DNA of 64,000 nucleotides from Fusarium oxysporum f. sp. lycopersici 4287 (Eukaryota > Ascomycota > Sordariomycetes > Hypocreales > Nectriaceae): NCBI RefSeq assembly GCF_000149955.1, contig NC_030989.1:4538402-4602401 (forward strand). Reading direction: 5' to 3'. Below, in pieces: positions 52,694-64,000 of this stretch (positions within the stretch are counted from its first letter, which is position 1; every line of letters begins with the position of its first letter). Below the pieces are notes generated by a model. The model saw only the letters and a list, made by a program, of their open reading frames with translations, did no database searches and had not been told where the DNA came from. The position numbers and the translations under genes were made by a program.

Positions 52694-55071
52694 ATGGCGG
52701 GGCGGAACTCTGACTCTCAGAGCCAGACATCCCCGCTCGAGTCTGGTGATTCGCCGCGTCCGAGACAAGCTGCTTGTCTCGTATGTCGTCGCTCAAAAAT
52801 CAAATGCGACTGGAAACCTCACCAGGAACGATGTAGGAGATGCATACAGCTTGACTGCGAGTGTGTGCGTCCTGCATATCATCCCGGACGACAAAAGGGT
52901 ATTAAAAAGTAAGCTTCCCCGCATGTTGCCGATCTGGTGTTGTTGTTGTCTATTCAATGCTGACTTGTCAGTAAACGAACTGGGTTGGATAAGGCGCTGT
53001 ATCAGATTGACCAGGCCGTTAAACGCGCCCGATCAGCGTCGCAGAAGAATCCGGAAGATGATAGGATTCTGAACCATTTGCAGGAATTACTCAGCAATGC
53101 GAATACACCTGAACACGCGACTACTCGTGGGTACAGTGTCAGCGGTGATGGCGATGAAGATGCGTACTCGGAAGAGGAGGAGGAGCAAGACCCTGTAGCA
53201 ATGCCTGATTTCATCCAGAGAACGCAACAGAGTCTTGCTATTGACGACGCAGAGAATCCGCTACAGCTTCTTGCGAGGGCATCGTATATTCAACCGTCGC
53301 CTGAGTCGCGACATGGCAATTCTCCACAGCAGGCGCATACGGCTAGTACGCAGGGTCAAACGGAGGATGAAATTCAAGCATTCTTTGCGCCGGCGCAAGT
53401 TCATCTCGATGTTGGGCATGATGTTGACCCTGTTTCTCTGGGCCTTGTATCTGAGGAGGAAGCAGATAAGCTCTTCAACTTGTGAGTTCATCACTCCATG
53501 TTTGGCGCGTACTAACCGCGTAGTTTCCATCGGAACCTCGCGCACACACGATGGGGTCTTGATCCGAGGATATACACCGTCGAATTCACGCGTTCAAGAT
53601 CAGCGTTTCTTTACACGTCTATCATGGCTGCATCTGCACTCTTCATGCCATCAGCAGCCGCTCTCTCAAAACGATTATCGAATCACGCTAGAACTCTTGC
53701 GCATAGAGTCATGGTAAATCGGTATCGATCAGTTGAAATTGTGCTCGCATTCATGGTTAATATCCCATGGATGTTTCCGGGACAGCACTCAACTGACGAT
53801 GAGACATGCACTTACATCTCGATCGCCAACACAGTTGCTACGGATTTATCACTTCACAAGAGTCTAATCTCACCGGAAATGGTTGGCTCAGGGTCTGGTA
53901 TTGGCCTAGCAAGAGGTGACTGTCTCGACCCAAGAGCTGCTCTCGCAATGGATGGGTTCCCTGAAATCGATCCATGGTCAGAAAAAGGACGACTATTTCT
54001 GAGAAATCGCGAACGATGCTGGCTTTCGTTGTTTGTCCTTGAGCGAGGAATGTCTCTGGCTAGAGGGCGTCCGTTTTCAGTACCGATGACAAGATCTTTG
54101 AAAGATTGCGATAATTGGCATCGTTCTGAATATGCTGATCCTCTTGATGGTCATTTGGTTTCCATGGCGGTGCTAAGAAGAGATCTGGACGCACTTTTCG
54201 CGACTGTTCGTGCTCTTTGCGATGGATCTCAGATGGCTTCCAGCGACGGGTCATTAATCGCGCAATCGTACGTATGCCACCAAGGCCAGTGACGCAGCTA
54301 ACAGTTACAGAATTCAAGGGTCAATCGAACGGTTTTTTGATCAATGGTACACTGAATGGGGAGTATCGATCGGGAAAGGACCAGGTAAGATTTATGGCCT
54401 CTCGACAAGGACCACGCTGACCATCAGATCGTCGTCTTCCTCCTTACGTCGAAATTCTCGTCACACATACCCGATTGTCTATCTACGGTGGAGTGATAAA
54501 CCATCCAACAGCACCACTCGAAGTCCGCCGTTTCTTTCACACGGCTGGTCTCTCATCCGCCCTCAACGTCATGCGAGCTGCAATCCAGGGAGAGTCACAA
54601 CTGCAGTCAATGCCGAACAACACAGCCATCATGATTTCATTCGCAGCCTGCTTTGCCCTTACACTAAGTTCCTACGCAACCGGTGGATCAGCCCTGGCAC
54701 CAAGTGTCCGCAACCTCATCGACGAAACAGCCACAGTTCTGGAGAGGATCGGAAAAGTCACACGGCATCGTAATGGCCTTTCCATCAAGTACGGAAAATA
54801 CCTCAAGCAGATCGTGAGAAGGGCAGCGACAGGAGATGGTATCTCAGACCCGAGAATGCCAATTGTTAACGAAGCACCAATTACGACTCCAACCTTTTTG
54901 GATCAGCAAACGTTGTGGCCCGAACCGTTACAGTTCTCAGCAATGTCTGATGATCAAATCGTTCAAGCGTTGAATCAGCCAGGCAACGATTTTGAGCCTT
55001 CGTTTGGGGGATTATCATGGGAGGATATGACGAATTTCGAATGGCTTTACTGGCCTGAAGTTGGTATATAA
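52694..55071 (+). CDS. Zn2Cys6 transcription factor, PrtT-like
   Basis: Exons 52694-52908, 52972-53481, 53524-54267, 54311-54384 and 54428-55071, introns 63, 42, 43 and 43 nt, 728 aa. The zinc cluster (residues about 28-58) reads ACLVCRRSKIKCDW then CRRCIQLDCEC. A basic/acidic linker with a Glu run (SEEEEEQD) follows. The regulatory domain has LFNFFHRNLAHTRWGLDP and ERCWLSLFVLERGMSLARGRP. This architecture fits the family labelled transcriptional activator of proteases prtT, which turns on secreted protease genes. A secreted carboxypeptidase gene lies only 2.6 kb downstream, but that link is only suggestive. Nuclear. Confidence 0.87.
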
Positions 55072-55142
55072 TTGCTACATAAATCAACAAACAAGTTACT
55101 TGCTCAAATCAATATCTCACTCAAATCCAGAACGCGAGTTTC

Positions 55143-56336
55143 TCAACGCAGTGTTTCCTTCTCCGCTGCACTAATTCCACCGAGCCAATCTATCGAAGTA
55201 AGCTGTCGAAGCTTCTCCATAAACACAAACGTCAAGACAGTATGCGGTCTAGAAAATCAGCTTGGTCCCAAATCAGAACGGAAAACGTACGTAAGTCTCA
55301 ACCAAGCAGGAGTCCAGCCCCTCATAAGAAATCGTGGACCTTCTTCTCTAAGACCAGTGCTCAGAACTCGGGCTAGGCCTTCTTTTCCAGCGCTAGATTG
55401 CATTCTACTCTTGAGAACGTCTGCGGGAGCACATAGAGTTGTTGCCATTGTTCCAGCGGCTAGGGATGAGATAGCATGTGTCTTTGTATCATCTCCAAAA
55501 CCGTTGCTGACGAGGTATTGTTTGGCGGAGGCGTATCTGAGTTGTTAGTCGAGTAACTCGCAGAAGTAGCAAACTTACGTAGCGATCTGAGACACATCTA
55601 AATTTGTTAGCAATGTTCACACATAGAGCAGGAAACTCACTCATCAAAGCACTCCTCGCAATATTCGGAGCAATTCCCTTCCAGAACGCCCTCATGCCTT
55701 CTTCGCTATACACTCTCGCCAGCGCATCAAAAGCATGAGCATATCCGAATTGCTGCGCAGGAGCCTTTGCTCCATCTGCACACATACGGACAAGGACAAC
55801 TTCAGCTGGATTGCCGACTAAACCAGCAACACCGCCAGCTACACCTGCGCAGGCGATGTTCTGCGCAACTGAGAGCTTCTTGCCTGTGTATCCTCTCAGT
55901 TTATCTGAGAAGTATGTGTGGAAGCCGAAACGGGCGGTTGAGTATGTTCCTTGACGGAGGATGGAAGCTGATAAGCCGTTCCAGAGTGATGGGATGCCTG
56001 ACAATTAGTGGGTGGACGGTGTAAAGGATGGGGAGCTTACCATCTCGTGCGGCGAAGCGATAGAGGACGTTGAGCATGGAGGCATTGCTTTTGAGGACTT
56101 GCATGCGACTAACTGGTTAGCTTTGAGATAAAAGTGTTGGCTGAGGAACTTACTATTTCGTTTGATCCAAAGGGTGGGCTTCACATGTTAGTCAAGCTCT
56201 CCATCGATGAGAAAGACATACTGAAGCAAACAGCCATGCAAGCTGCAGCACCACTGCAAACCATCAGCCATATTCATAACGCACTCAAGAAAACATACCC
56301 AAGCCAAAAAGGCTCCTTTTTCTTATCAGAACTCAT
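55143..56336 (-). CDS. Mitochondrial dicarboxylate-type carrier
   Basis: Eight exons, 56336-56299, 56253-56222, 56178-56154, 56108-56041, 55997-55641, 55597-55579, 55536-55291 and 55248-55143, total 296 aa. Several exons are tiny (38, 32, 25 and 19 nt) yet each join keeps frame and restores family sequence. Carrier signatures are THPLDQTKYRMQ (across two introns), NPAEVVLVRMCAD and APADVLKSRMQ, the three P-x-D/E-x-x-K/R repeats. RLTPHTVLTFVFMEKLR ends the sixth helix. Mitochondrial carriers swap metabolites over the inner membrane; the closest feel is the DIC malate/succinate-phosphate carrier, so the substrate is inferred. Confidence 0.9.
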
Positions 56337-56563
56337 TTCAACAATATTCTAACCTAACAAACTGTGATCTACTCCTCTCAATCCCCTTCCATCTCATTGT
56401 TTTGTACACTTACACATGCTCTCGGCGTCCAGATCTAGCTCCGTCCGCACATCCATTCTGAACCCCGTAGGAAAAGCGGGTCAATCCCTCGGTCTCCAAC
56501 TCTGACTTCCGCCCATCATCGTCATTATCACAAAAGCGTCAATACATCCTCGGCAGAAACACA

Positions 56564-57492
56564 ATGTCAAACGAGAAACAAGCAGACATGTCGAAACTAT
56601 CTACATCGCTGAAAGCGCTTATCAATGCGCCGTTCGCAAAGCCAGGACCTCGTCCTGCGCCGAAACAAGTACAGGAATTGTATGAGGCGATCGCAAATGA
56701 TGCCGCGATTAGGAACCTCGGCCCAAAGTCATGGCTAACAGTCTCTGTATGTTCTACCACAATTGTCGTATTAATCAATTGCATATACTGACGATTTAGG
56801 CTGCTGCGACTTTTACACTCAACTCTCCCGATTCTTTACCCGTTCTTCATCGCGTCGCGTCCGCAAAAGATCCCAACTCAGCTGTCCAAAATGCCGAGTT
56901 CATCCGAGAAGTTGGTCTCAAGTGCATTAGCTTCAACGGCATCCCACGAACGATCAATTCCCTAAATGCATTCCACGCATCGCTACCCGAAGAAGTAACA
57001 TCGAAACTCTGCACGAAACCGAGCCGACAACCGACGTCGCAAAACATCGACGAGGCGTTAGCGCGCGGTCGCGGACTATGGGATTCGATCTACAGGCCGT
57101 ACGAAGACAAGCTCTTCGAGAAGCTGGCGCTTGCGCATCCCGATTTACCTGTTTACATCCTCAGCAGCCATTACTCTGCTCTTCTCTCCGATCCTCCTGC
57201 TGCACAGCGCGATACACTTGCTAGTCTTGGGCGGGTTCATACCTCTATGATTGCTATTTCGTGTCTACGTGCGCAGACTGGTGTTGGACCACAGGTTTTG
57301 TCGCATGTGTTTGGGTTGAGAAAGGCGCTTGAGGATGGGACGTATAAGAATGATCAGGATGGAGAGAGTGAAGAGGCTGTGCAGTATTTGGCTAGTGATG
57401 AGGGTGGGCATTGGATCTTGAATACGGTGGATAAGATTGTTGAGGCAATCGGTGGAAGCAGCTTTGCGCCTGGTAGAGATTCTAAGCTGTGA
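56564..57492 (+). CDS. AhpD-like protein (carboxymuconolactone decarboxylase fold)
   Basis: Exons 56564-56746 and 56800-57492, 53-nt intron, 291 aa. NAEFIREVGLKCISFNGIPR and TINSLNAFHASLP recall the AhpD-like core of fungal CMD-family proteins. It lacks an obvious C-x-x-C pair, so peroxidase activity is doubtful. No signal peptide is seen, so it is probably cytosolic or mitochondrial. The gene diverges from the carrier gene over a 227-bp promoter. Confidence 0.62.
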
Positions 57493-57675
57493 TAGACACC
57501 ATAGACGTACAATTGGATAATTAAGCAACTGAGTTCATGCGATAAAACCATTTGCAACGATATGATCTCGGAATGGCTGTAGAGTTCAACGGCGAAGGAA
57601 TGCAACGTTTGCGCATCCTCCGCCACTTCAATTGGCTTCTCAACTATATACAAGAAACAGAGATTCAACCTCCAT

Positions 57676-59079
57676 CTAAGTCTGTCCCTGGTAAAGAGCA
57701 GGACCCTTTCCATCAAAGAACGTCTCATCCAACAGCGACAGCAGCACCTTCTGACCCGCCCACTGCTCCTCAGCATTCGGTCGAATCTGCTCGGGTGGAA
57801 GAACGAAACCGTTCTCACCAGTATCGCGCTGCTCAATAGTATACGAGAACTTGGCTCCTCCGACACTATAAACATGATCAGGAGCAGCACCAGTAGTGAC
57901 GTATAAGACAGCACCGCTTGGTCCAAAAGTATACGTCGTGTGGTCATCTGTGCTCTCGCGAATAGCCTCGCTGACCAGCGCAGCAGCCTTGGTCCACTTT
58001 CTAAGCTCAGGTGCGTAAAGGTCTTCCTTGTAGCCGAAGGGTGAGAGGATGTATTGTCCGTAGCTGTGCCAGTCGATGTACAGCGCAATGCCCACGGTAT
58101 CGCGAAGCTGGCGGACAAATTTATCGAGACCTTGGTTCTCTGGAGTGTCGGCGGGCTTCTCACCACGATAAACCTGGGAGCAGGGATCTGTGGAAGCACC
58201 GCGCTTGTTGGAGTCCCAGCCGAATTCCCAGTTGCGGTTGATATCGCGACCGTAGCATGATTGGTTGGCTGCAGTGGCGGGAGGAGGTTGACGGTTCTTT
58301 CGCCAGAGACGATCAGCGGTGGTAGAGTAGACCTAACAATTAGCTTAATACGTCAATATGGTGGGGGAAACTCACAAAGCCGTCGGGATTGACAAAGGGA
58401 AAGATGTAAAAGTCGTATTTGTTCAGATAAGACTGGACATCTTCATCGCCGCTCTTGAAGCCCTTGACGAGTTGAAGGGTGATGTATTCGAGTGTCTAAC
58501 GGTCAGCCACGAAAGTCAATAACAAGGCAGCGAACTTACAGGACCGGAAATCCATTCACGAGCGTGGACAGTTCCGTGATAAAGCACAGCAGGCTTTCCA
58601 GGACCGTCTTCACCCCAAAGATGCAGCCCATAAATATTCCTCTTCTGGTACGACTTGCCCGAAGACACCAGCTTTGAGTTGTTAGGGAATTGCGCCTGCA
58701 AGTCACGGAAGTAGTCGATGTGATCCTCATAGTTGTGAAACTCATCGAACCATGAATCATCATCTGCCTGGCGCTTCCACTTCTTGCGGGACACGCTCTC
58801 GCCCGTAATTGAAGTGCCGAGGTTCTCATGCAGAGTGGTGTAGTCAAGCTTCAAACTCTCAAAAGCGCTGATGTCATTGGGTGCGACGACAATGTCAACG
58901 TGCTGGTAGCCATGCTCCCACTCATCGAAAGTCACAGGAGTGAGCTTCTCTTTGATGGCGGATTTGCCGTGGGTGTTTACACGAAAGACTTTATAACCGT
59001 CATAAGACTTGATCTCAGTCTTGGGAACAGCAAGTGCGCCCAAGGCGAGAGTGAGGAGGGAAACGATTGAGTACCTCAT
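57676..59079 (-). CDS. Secreted M14 metallocarboxypeptidase (A type)
   Basis: Exons 59079-58540, 58495-58376 and 58332-57676, introns 44 and 43 nt, 438 aa. The order is a signal peptide (MRYSIVSLLTLALGALA), a propeptide to about residue 110, and the catalytic domain. Zinc ligands are in HGTVHAREWISGP (H and E) and in IDWHSYGQYI (H). NRNWEFGW holds the substrate-binding Asn-Arg, and TIEQRDTGENGF holds the catalytic Glu. It removes C-terminal residues from peptides outside the cell. A TATATAA lies about 45 bp before the start. Confidence 0.94.
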
Positions 59080-59443
59080 GATTGATGCGTGTCGATCTAA
59101 CTACGTGCAGCCCAGCACTGCTATATAACCGTCTCCTCATTCTTGGCGACAGTAAAATGGGGCAAACTTTTGAGCACCGCAGATGATCATCAGCAAAACA
59201 GGACCTTCCCCATCGGCGCTGGCGTTCACCTACGCTATAACAAGGTATCAATGGCGCAAGTAACCGTTCAACCGCCCTGCCGATCGCCCAAATAGACTCG
59301 TAACCTTAATCTATTCCCCGCAGCGGAGCCCAACTTTATTCAAGCCACCAGGGTTCAATGACGAATCTTCAAAAGTTCCACTCATCACACAAAAGTGCAA
59401 GTACATCATTACACAAAAGTTCATTAACTCTTTCTATTTGGTA
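59080..59443. other. Promoter of the carboxypeptidase gene and 3' end of the SCOT gene
   Basis: Holds the TATA box at 59122-59128 and the tail of the CoA-transferase transcript. No gene seen. Confidence 0.5.
59122..59128 (-). promoter_or_regulatory. TATA box of the carboxypeptidase gene
   Basis: TATATAA lies about 45 bp upstream of the ATG at 59079. Confidence 0.5.
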
Positions 59444-61177
59444 TCACTCCATCTGCTTCAAATCATCCACCACCGAAAAGTCTGCATCCGTCTTACTCCT
59501 GACCTCATCCACACTAACCCCCGGCGCAAGTTCTGTAAGCGTAAGAGTACCTTGCTCGCGATCTACCTCAAACACACACAGATCCGTGATGATGGTGCTT
59601 ACTACACGTGCGCCTGTTAGTGGCAACGTGCACTGCTGCTTGATCTTTGATGAGCCGTCCTTGGCGCAGTGTTCGGTGGCGACGACGATCTTGGTGTTGT
59701 CGGGGTTGGCGACGAGATCCATCGCGCCGCCCATGCCTTTGAAGACCTTGCCGGGGATCATGTAGTTGGCTAAATCACCGACTGCACTGACTTGAAGGGC
59801 CTGGGATTGTTAGTGGAGAAATAAAGTGAGAGGGGTTTGGAGAACTTACGCCTAGGATTGAGACGTCGACGTGGCCGCCACGGATCATGCCGAATGATTC
59901 GGCGGAGTCAAAGACGGATGCGCCGGGGACAAGGGTGACTGTCTCTTTACCAGCGTTGATGATATCACTAATTTGTTAGCGACGCTTCACACAGAGACGA
60001 TTAACATACGGATCAACTTCATCCTTTGTAGGATAAGCACCCATTCCAAGAATACCGTTCTCAGACTGGATATGCACAGTCGAATCGGCAGGGAGGAAAG
60101 AAACAGCCAGTGTAGGAATGCCAACACCCAAGTTAACATAGTAACCGGGCTTCAACTCCCTGGACGCTCGTCTGGCAATGCGATTTCGTCGCTCTTGCGC
60201 TTCATTCGTAGCCTTGGGTGGTCCATCCGATCCCTCTTCTCTCAACTTGAGAACCTCGATATTCTTCTCGGCTGTCGATTGAACGATTCGGTCGACGAAG
60301 ATTCCGGGGAGGTCGACATCGTTGGGATCGATTGCGCCAACCTCAACGATATTTTCGGCTTCGACAATTGTGAGTTTCGCGGCCTTTGCCATGATGGGTC
60401 CGAATGCTTTTGTTGCGTATCTAACTTGTTAGCATCAACTGAGAGTTCAATTGGGCAGACATACCGGAATACACAGTTGCCTTCCTTGTCAGCCTTCCAA
60501 GCTCGAATGATAGCTACATCGCCTTCAATTGCCGTCTCCATCAGGAATGTTCGACCGTTGAACTCGCGTGTTTCTCGCTTTCGACCTTTTTCGACAACAG
60601 CACCCGACTTGTCTAACCGCACGGGGATTTCTCCATCCTGCAAGAGAGTGTCTAACTTGTTAGCTTCGCTCTATCAATTGACGGATAACGTACGAGCTGC
60701 AGTTGGTGTGAAGAATGCAGGAATGCCAGCGCCGGCAGCACGAATGCGCTCAGCTAGAGTTCCTTGGGGACAAAGCTCAATAGCCAATTCGCCTGTCAAG
60801 TACTTCTTCTCCAATACCTTGTTGTTTCCGAGGTATGATAGGATCAGGCGATCGACTTGACCAGCGCTTGTGAGCGTTGCCAAACCGCCTTTGCCTTCAA
60901 CGCCAGCATTGTTCGACACAGCAGTCAGCGAATTGAGAGAATCGCGACCTCTTCTGTTCAGCGCTCCAATCAATGTATCTGCGACACCACAGAGTCCAAA
61001 GCCCGAACTCAACAGTGTTGAACCGCTCTTGATATCCGCAACCGCAGCGTCCGCATCTTTAAAGAGCTTCGACCCTCCCCGCACCGCCAGCGCAGGTCTT
61101 GTTGTGCTGAATTGGCGCGCTGTGAAGCTGCTTCCCCACGTCAGAGGTCTCGCCCGTAGTCTTAGTAGCTTCGACAT
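59444..61177 (-). CDS. Succinyl-CoA:3-ketoacid CoA-transferase, mitochondrial
   Basis: Exons 61177-60694, 60651-60465, 60420-60010, 59967-59850 and 59800-59444, introns 42-49 nt, 518 aa, the usual length for SCOT. An Arg/Ser-rich import sequence ([20 protein letters not shown]) leads. The A half has [13 protein letters not shown] and [14 protein letters not shown]. The B half has [13 protein letters not shown] and SENGILGMG with the catalytic Glu. It ends with [18 protein letters not shown] and [13 protein letters not shown]. It moves CoA from succinyl-CoA to acetoacetate or related acids in the matrix. Confidence 0.95.
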
Positions 61178-61747
61178 GATTGCTGTGATGTTTTGTTTGG
61201 CGTAGTCATGATTGCGACTTGCGATATGTTTAAAGAAGAGTATCGGGAGTAATTGTGGTTCCGAGTGTGCGGCGATCGGTAGCAGAAGTAGGACCGGAGA
61301 GACGTCATTTTCGGCGGGAGAACTGGCACCGATGAGCTTGAGCGGGTCGGACCCTGAATATTGACTTCGGACTTCGGGTGTGAGGAAGAATTGGATCTGA
61401 ATGAACGTGATAATCTCTGTCGGTTGGAACGCGGTGTTTGGTGTTGGTTTCGCGATTGATTCAAAGCCACCGGATCATAGTTGATCCCATACAGCTGAAG
61501 CAATACAGGGTACCCAGGCAAAAGATGTCTAAAGCATTCTCAGTGAAGTCATACGCGACACCCACTCTGTAGCTCGACAGGCCTTCAGTTCGGTATCTCA
61601 TTCTTAGTCATAGCTCGATTATATGCAGCATCACGGTTAATTGTGGACCACGAAGATCATCAAGTGAAAGTCAATTGTTGTGTTGAACAAGCAGCAATTT
61701 GGGTATTAATCTAGTCTAAAGACGCTGACAACTCAAAGCAATTACAA
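61178..61747. other. Intergenic between SCOT gene and permease 3' end
   Basis: No gene recognised. The left part is the SCOT promoter. Confidence 0.5.
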
Positions 61748-63409
61748 TTATTTGTTAATAGGTTCCCGATGGAAGCGGTTAGACTCCCAGCCATCAATCT
61801 CATCAACATGGGTCTCGCGAACAAGCCTATAACCACCAATCTTGGGAAGAATGACAGCCCAGATGAGCCAGTAGAAGGCACCCGCGACCAAGATAGCGAT
61901 ACCGACAACGCAGTGGATGTAGTAAGGCATGCTCTTGTACTGGTTCTGGCTGGGATCATCGGGAGCGATAAATGGTGCGATCACCAGGTACATGTTGCTG
62001 AGAAGGAAGAAGACGGTGACGGGAAGGGTCGCCTTGATCGGAGGGTTCCAGTTGTACTTTGCGCCGTGGAGGTAGAGATGGACGAGACCACCAGCGACAA
62101 AGGTGTTGACGATCGCAAGAGGATAAGAGATGAGGCTGATTGGTTAGCGAGGCTGACAGAAAGAGTTGAGGTGAATACATACTTGAGGATGAAGTTGTAG
62201 GCATCTCCAGGAGGAGGAGCCAGGATGACAATAACGCAAATAACCCAGTGCTCAAAAAGACCCGCGAGAGGGGCGTTGAAAGGTCGGTTGCTGGCCCAAA
62301 GACGGGAGAAAGGCAGAATACCCTCGCGACCGAGTTCCTGGACAAGACGACCCTGAGAGAAGATGACACTGAGGACGTTTCCGAAAGCCGATAGAGCGAC
62401 AAAGACAGACATGGCACGCTCAGCAGCAGGGCCCATGACATTGCGGAAGAGCGAAGCAGCGACAAGACGCTCAGAGGCAATGATCTCAGCCTGGAAACGG
62501 CGGCGAAGTAGGCGATGTTGACGAGGATGTAGATGATCGAGACAGAGATGATGGCAGTAGGAGCAGCGATCTTGAGGGTTCGCACGGGGTTGCGAGTCTC
62601 GCTGAGGGCATAGTTGGCGTTGCTGTAGCCGACAAAACTCCAGATGACATTGTAAAGAGCAGTGACAACACCATAAGCGCTGCCGGTAGTACCCTCAAAG
62701 GCGTTCTTGAAGTTGTTGGGCTTCTCGTCAGTCTTGAGATGACCGCCAAGGGCAACAAAACCGCAGATGATCATGATGAAGACGATGAAGAGCTTGATGA
62801 TACCGAGAGCATTCTGGAGACGAAGCCCCCATTTGAGAGCACATCCGTGGATGAGGAACGCAGTGGTGATACAAGCCAAACCAATACCACGCTGGTTCCA
62901 ACGATCAACCTCGGTATTCGCAGCATGGAGGATATACTCTCCAAAGACGACAGAGTTACCAGAAGCCCAGCCCATGAGAAGAATGTACGAGGCGTAGATG
63001 CCAGTGACGAGGAACTTGGGCTTGCGGTAGATGAACTCGAGATAATTCTTCTCGCCACCGTTCTTGGGGATACCGGTTCCCCATTCGAGGTAAACGGCCG
63101 TACCAGCAGCGGCGATTATGGAACCAACGACCCAGATGATGAGAGCAAGACCTGGACTGCCGAGAAGAGCGAGGATAGAGCCGGGTGTAGCAAAGATACC
63201 GGTTCCAATGACACGGTTGAAGATGAGCATAGAAGCGCTCAGAACACCGATCTGGCGTTTGTTATCGGCAGCGTGTTGAAGACGGCCTGTAAAGTTAGTG
63301 ACGTTCTCATCAAGGTATTGTGCCTAGACATACCCTCTTCACTGTCTGAACCGACATAGTTAGTCTTGTTAGCCTTGGGCTCAAGACCCTTGAGATCGTC
63401 GTTACTCAT
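61748..63409 (-). pseudogene. Methionine-permease-like APC transporter with a 1-base frameshift
   Basis: Exons 63409-63334, 63286-62183 and 62135-61748, both introns 47 nt. It has twelve or so hydrophobic spans. Sequence such as NRVIGTGIFATPGSILALLG, YLEWGTGIPKNGGEKNYLE and YNVIWSFVGYSNANYALSE fits the L-type/MUP1-like group of the APC superfamily. Within exon 2, at about 62492/62493, the frame shifts: the sequence encodes YFAAVS in one frame and goes on as AEIIASERLVAASLFRNVMG in the next. One base seems to be missing, and no intron signal explains it. Everything else, including both splice sites, fits a whole 522-aa gene, so a base error or recent mutation is likely. Confidence 0.8.
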
Positions 63410-64000
63410 GATTCCGACTCAGTTCTTCAAAACAAAAAGCCAATTTCTGATGAGCCATCTCCAACAAAGGGGATCCCCATCCCCTTTAATACCTCCCCAT
63501 AACTTAATCCCCATGGGAAGGCAAAAAATTAAAAAGCTTGGGTGATCCACAGCGCAGCGGACCCAAGAATCTAGAAGGCCGCCAGAACGGCACGATCCTT
63601 GAATCGTGCCATTCGGTGAGCCACCAATCATCACCGGACAGTGGATGGGATGAAGCTCTTGGTGGGCAGCTAATGTGTCATGAAAATCTTTGCTTGGTGT
63701 TTTTAGAGTGACTAGGACGATGACGCGATCTGAGGTGATCGCACGCTTATTTCCAGTTAGCCAATTGATTTTAGCCAAGACGCACAATTGATCCACAGTT
63801 GGCATGGGTACGAAAAAGTCTCCCCGGGCATCGCGCCGCTTGTATATGAATCCAGACTCGTGGGATTGCGGCTTGTTGAGGCTCAATTTAGGTCTTTGTT
63901 TTAACTACCTTCCAATTTTAGCTGTGGATATTGGCGTATGAGGTATACGATCGGAAGTCCGGCTGAGTCTGCATTAAGGATCAGATGCACTCGATGGAAG
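63410..64000. other. Upstream region of the permease gene
   Basis: No convincing gene. Contains the inverted repeat at 63589-63610. Confidence 0.5.
63589..63610. promoter_or_regulatory. Inverted repeat GGCACGAT-N6-ATCGTGCC
   Basis: Perfect 8-bp arms with a 6-base loop, about 180 bp upstream of the permease ATG. It may be a dimer binding site. Confidence 0.4.

Noticed and set aside
63419..63886. 155-codon minus-strand frame upstream of the permease gene
   Set aside because: It lies in the promoter of the permease, has no motif and overlaps an inverted repeat.

Overview
The window looks like nuclear DNA of a filamentous ascomycete, most likely Fusarium or a close Hypocreales relative. This is inferred from introns of about 42-88 nt with GT...AG ends and CTAAC-like branch sites, and from families typical of that group: a CFEM-domain PTH11-type receptor, RTA1-like and UNC93-like membrane proteins, a PrtT-type Zn2Cys6 regulator and fungus-specific CPFY zinc-finger proteins. 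No rRNA, tRNA or CRISPR array was seen. All exon coordinates were deduced by eye from splice signals and reading-frame continuity.

Left part (1 to about 27 kb) has an accessory character. After the tail of a cytochrome P450 and an RTA1-like gene come seven paralogous genes (A-G) for proteins with a two-part C2H2/C2HC zinc-finger module (2.0-20.9 kb). They alternate strictly in strand (-,+,-,+,-,+,-) and fall into three subfamilies. Two of the divergent intervals hold a previously hidden, two-exon small gene (about 70 aa). The divergent intervals around 8 kb and 15 kb, and the region upstream of gene G, contain many copies of a 16-bp palindrome of the form TCCRC-N4-GYGGA. Gene A carries an in-frame TAG at a conserved Trp position, and a frameshifted relic of another gene lies at 3.8-4.4 kb. 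An apparently complete Ty1/copia retrotransposon (21,686-26,880) with LTRs that read as identical and a 5-bp target duplication sits upstream of gene G. Its gag and pol share a frame and are separated by one TGA.

Right part (27-64 kb) is dense with ordinary conserved genes. In order: a 2256-aa fusion of an SF1 helicase, NFX1 zinc fingers and three CbxX-type AAA+ modules; a conserved ascomycete protein often labelled geranylgeranyl pyrophosphate synthetase; an N-BAR protein; cyclin H (CCL1); a GPI-type fasciclin protein; a YjlB-like cupin; a CFEM receptor; a small membrane protein; an UNC93-like MFS protein divergent from a PrtT-like regulator; a mitochondrial dicarboxylate-type carrier with very small exons; an AhpD-like protein; a secreted M14 carboxypeptidase; mitochondrial succinyl-CoA:3-ketoacid CoA-transferase; and a methionine-permease-like transporter with a one-base frameshift.

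The most unusual material is the A-G cluster. Its repeated module is a minus-strand zinc-finger gene, palindrome array, plus-strand small gene and plus-strand zinc-finger gene. The second strongest is the expression design of the copia element: a stop codon between gag and pol, and a primer-binding site that fits a tRNA-Lys anticodon arm.
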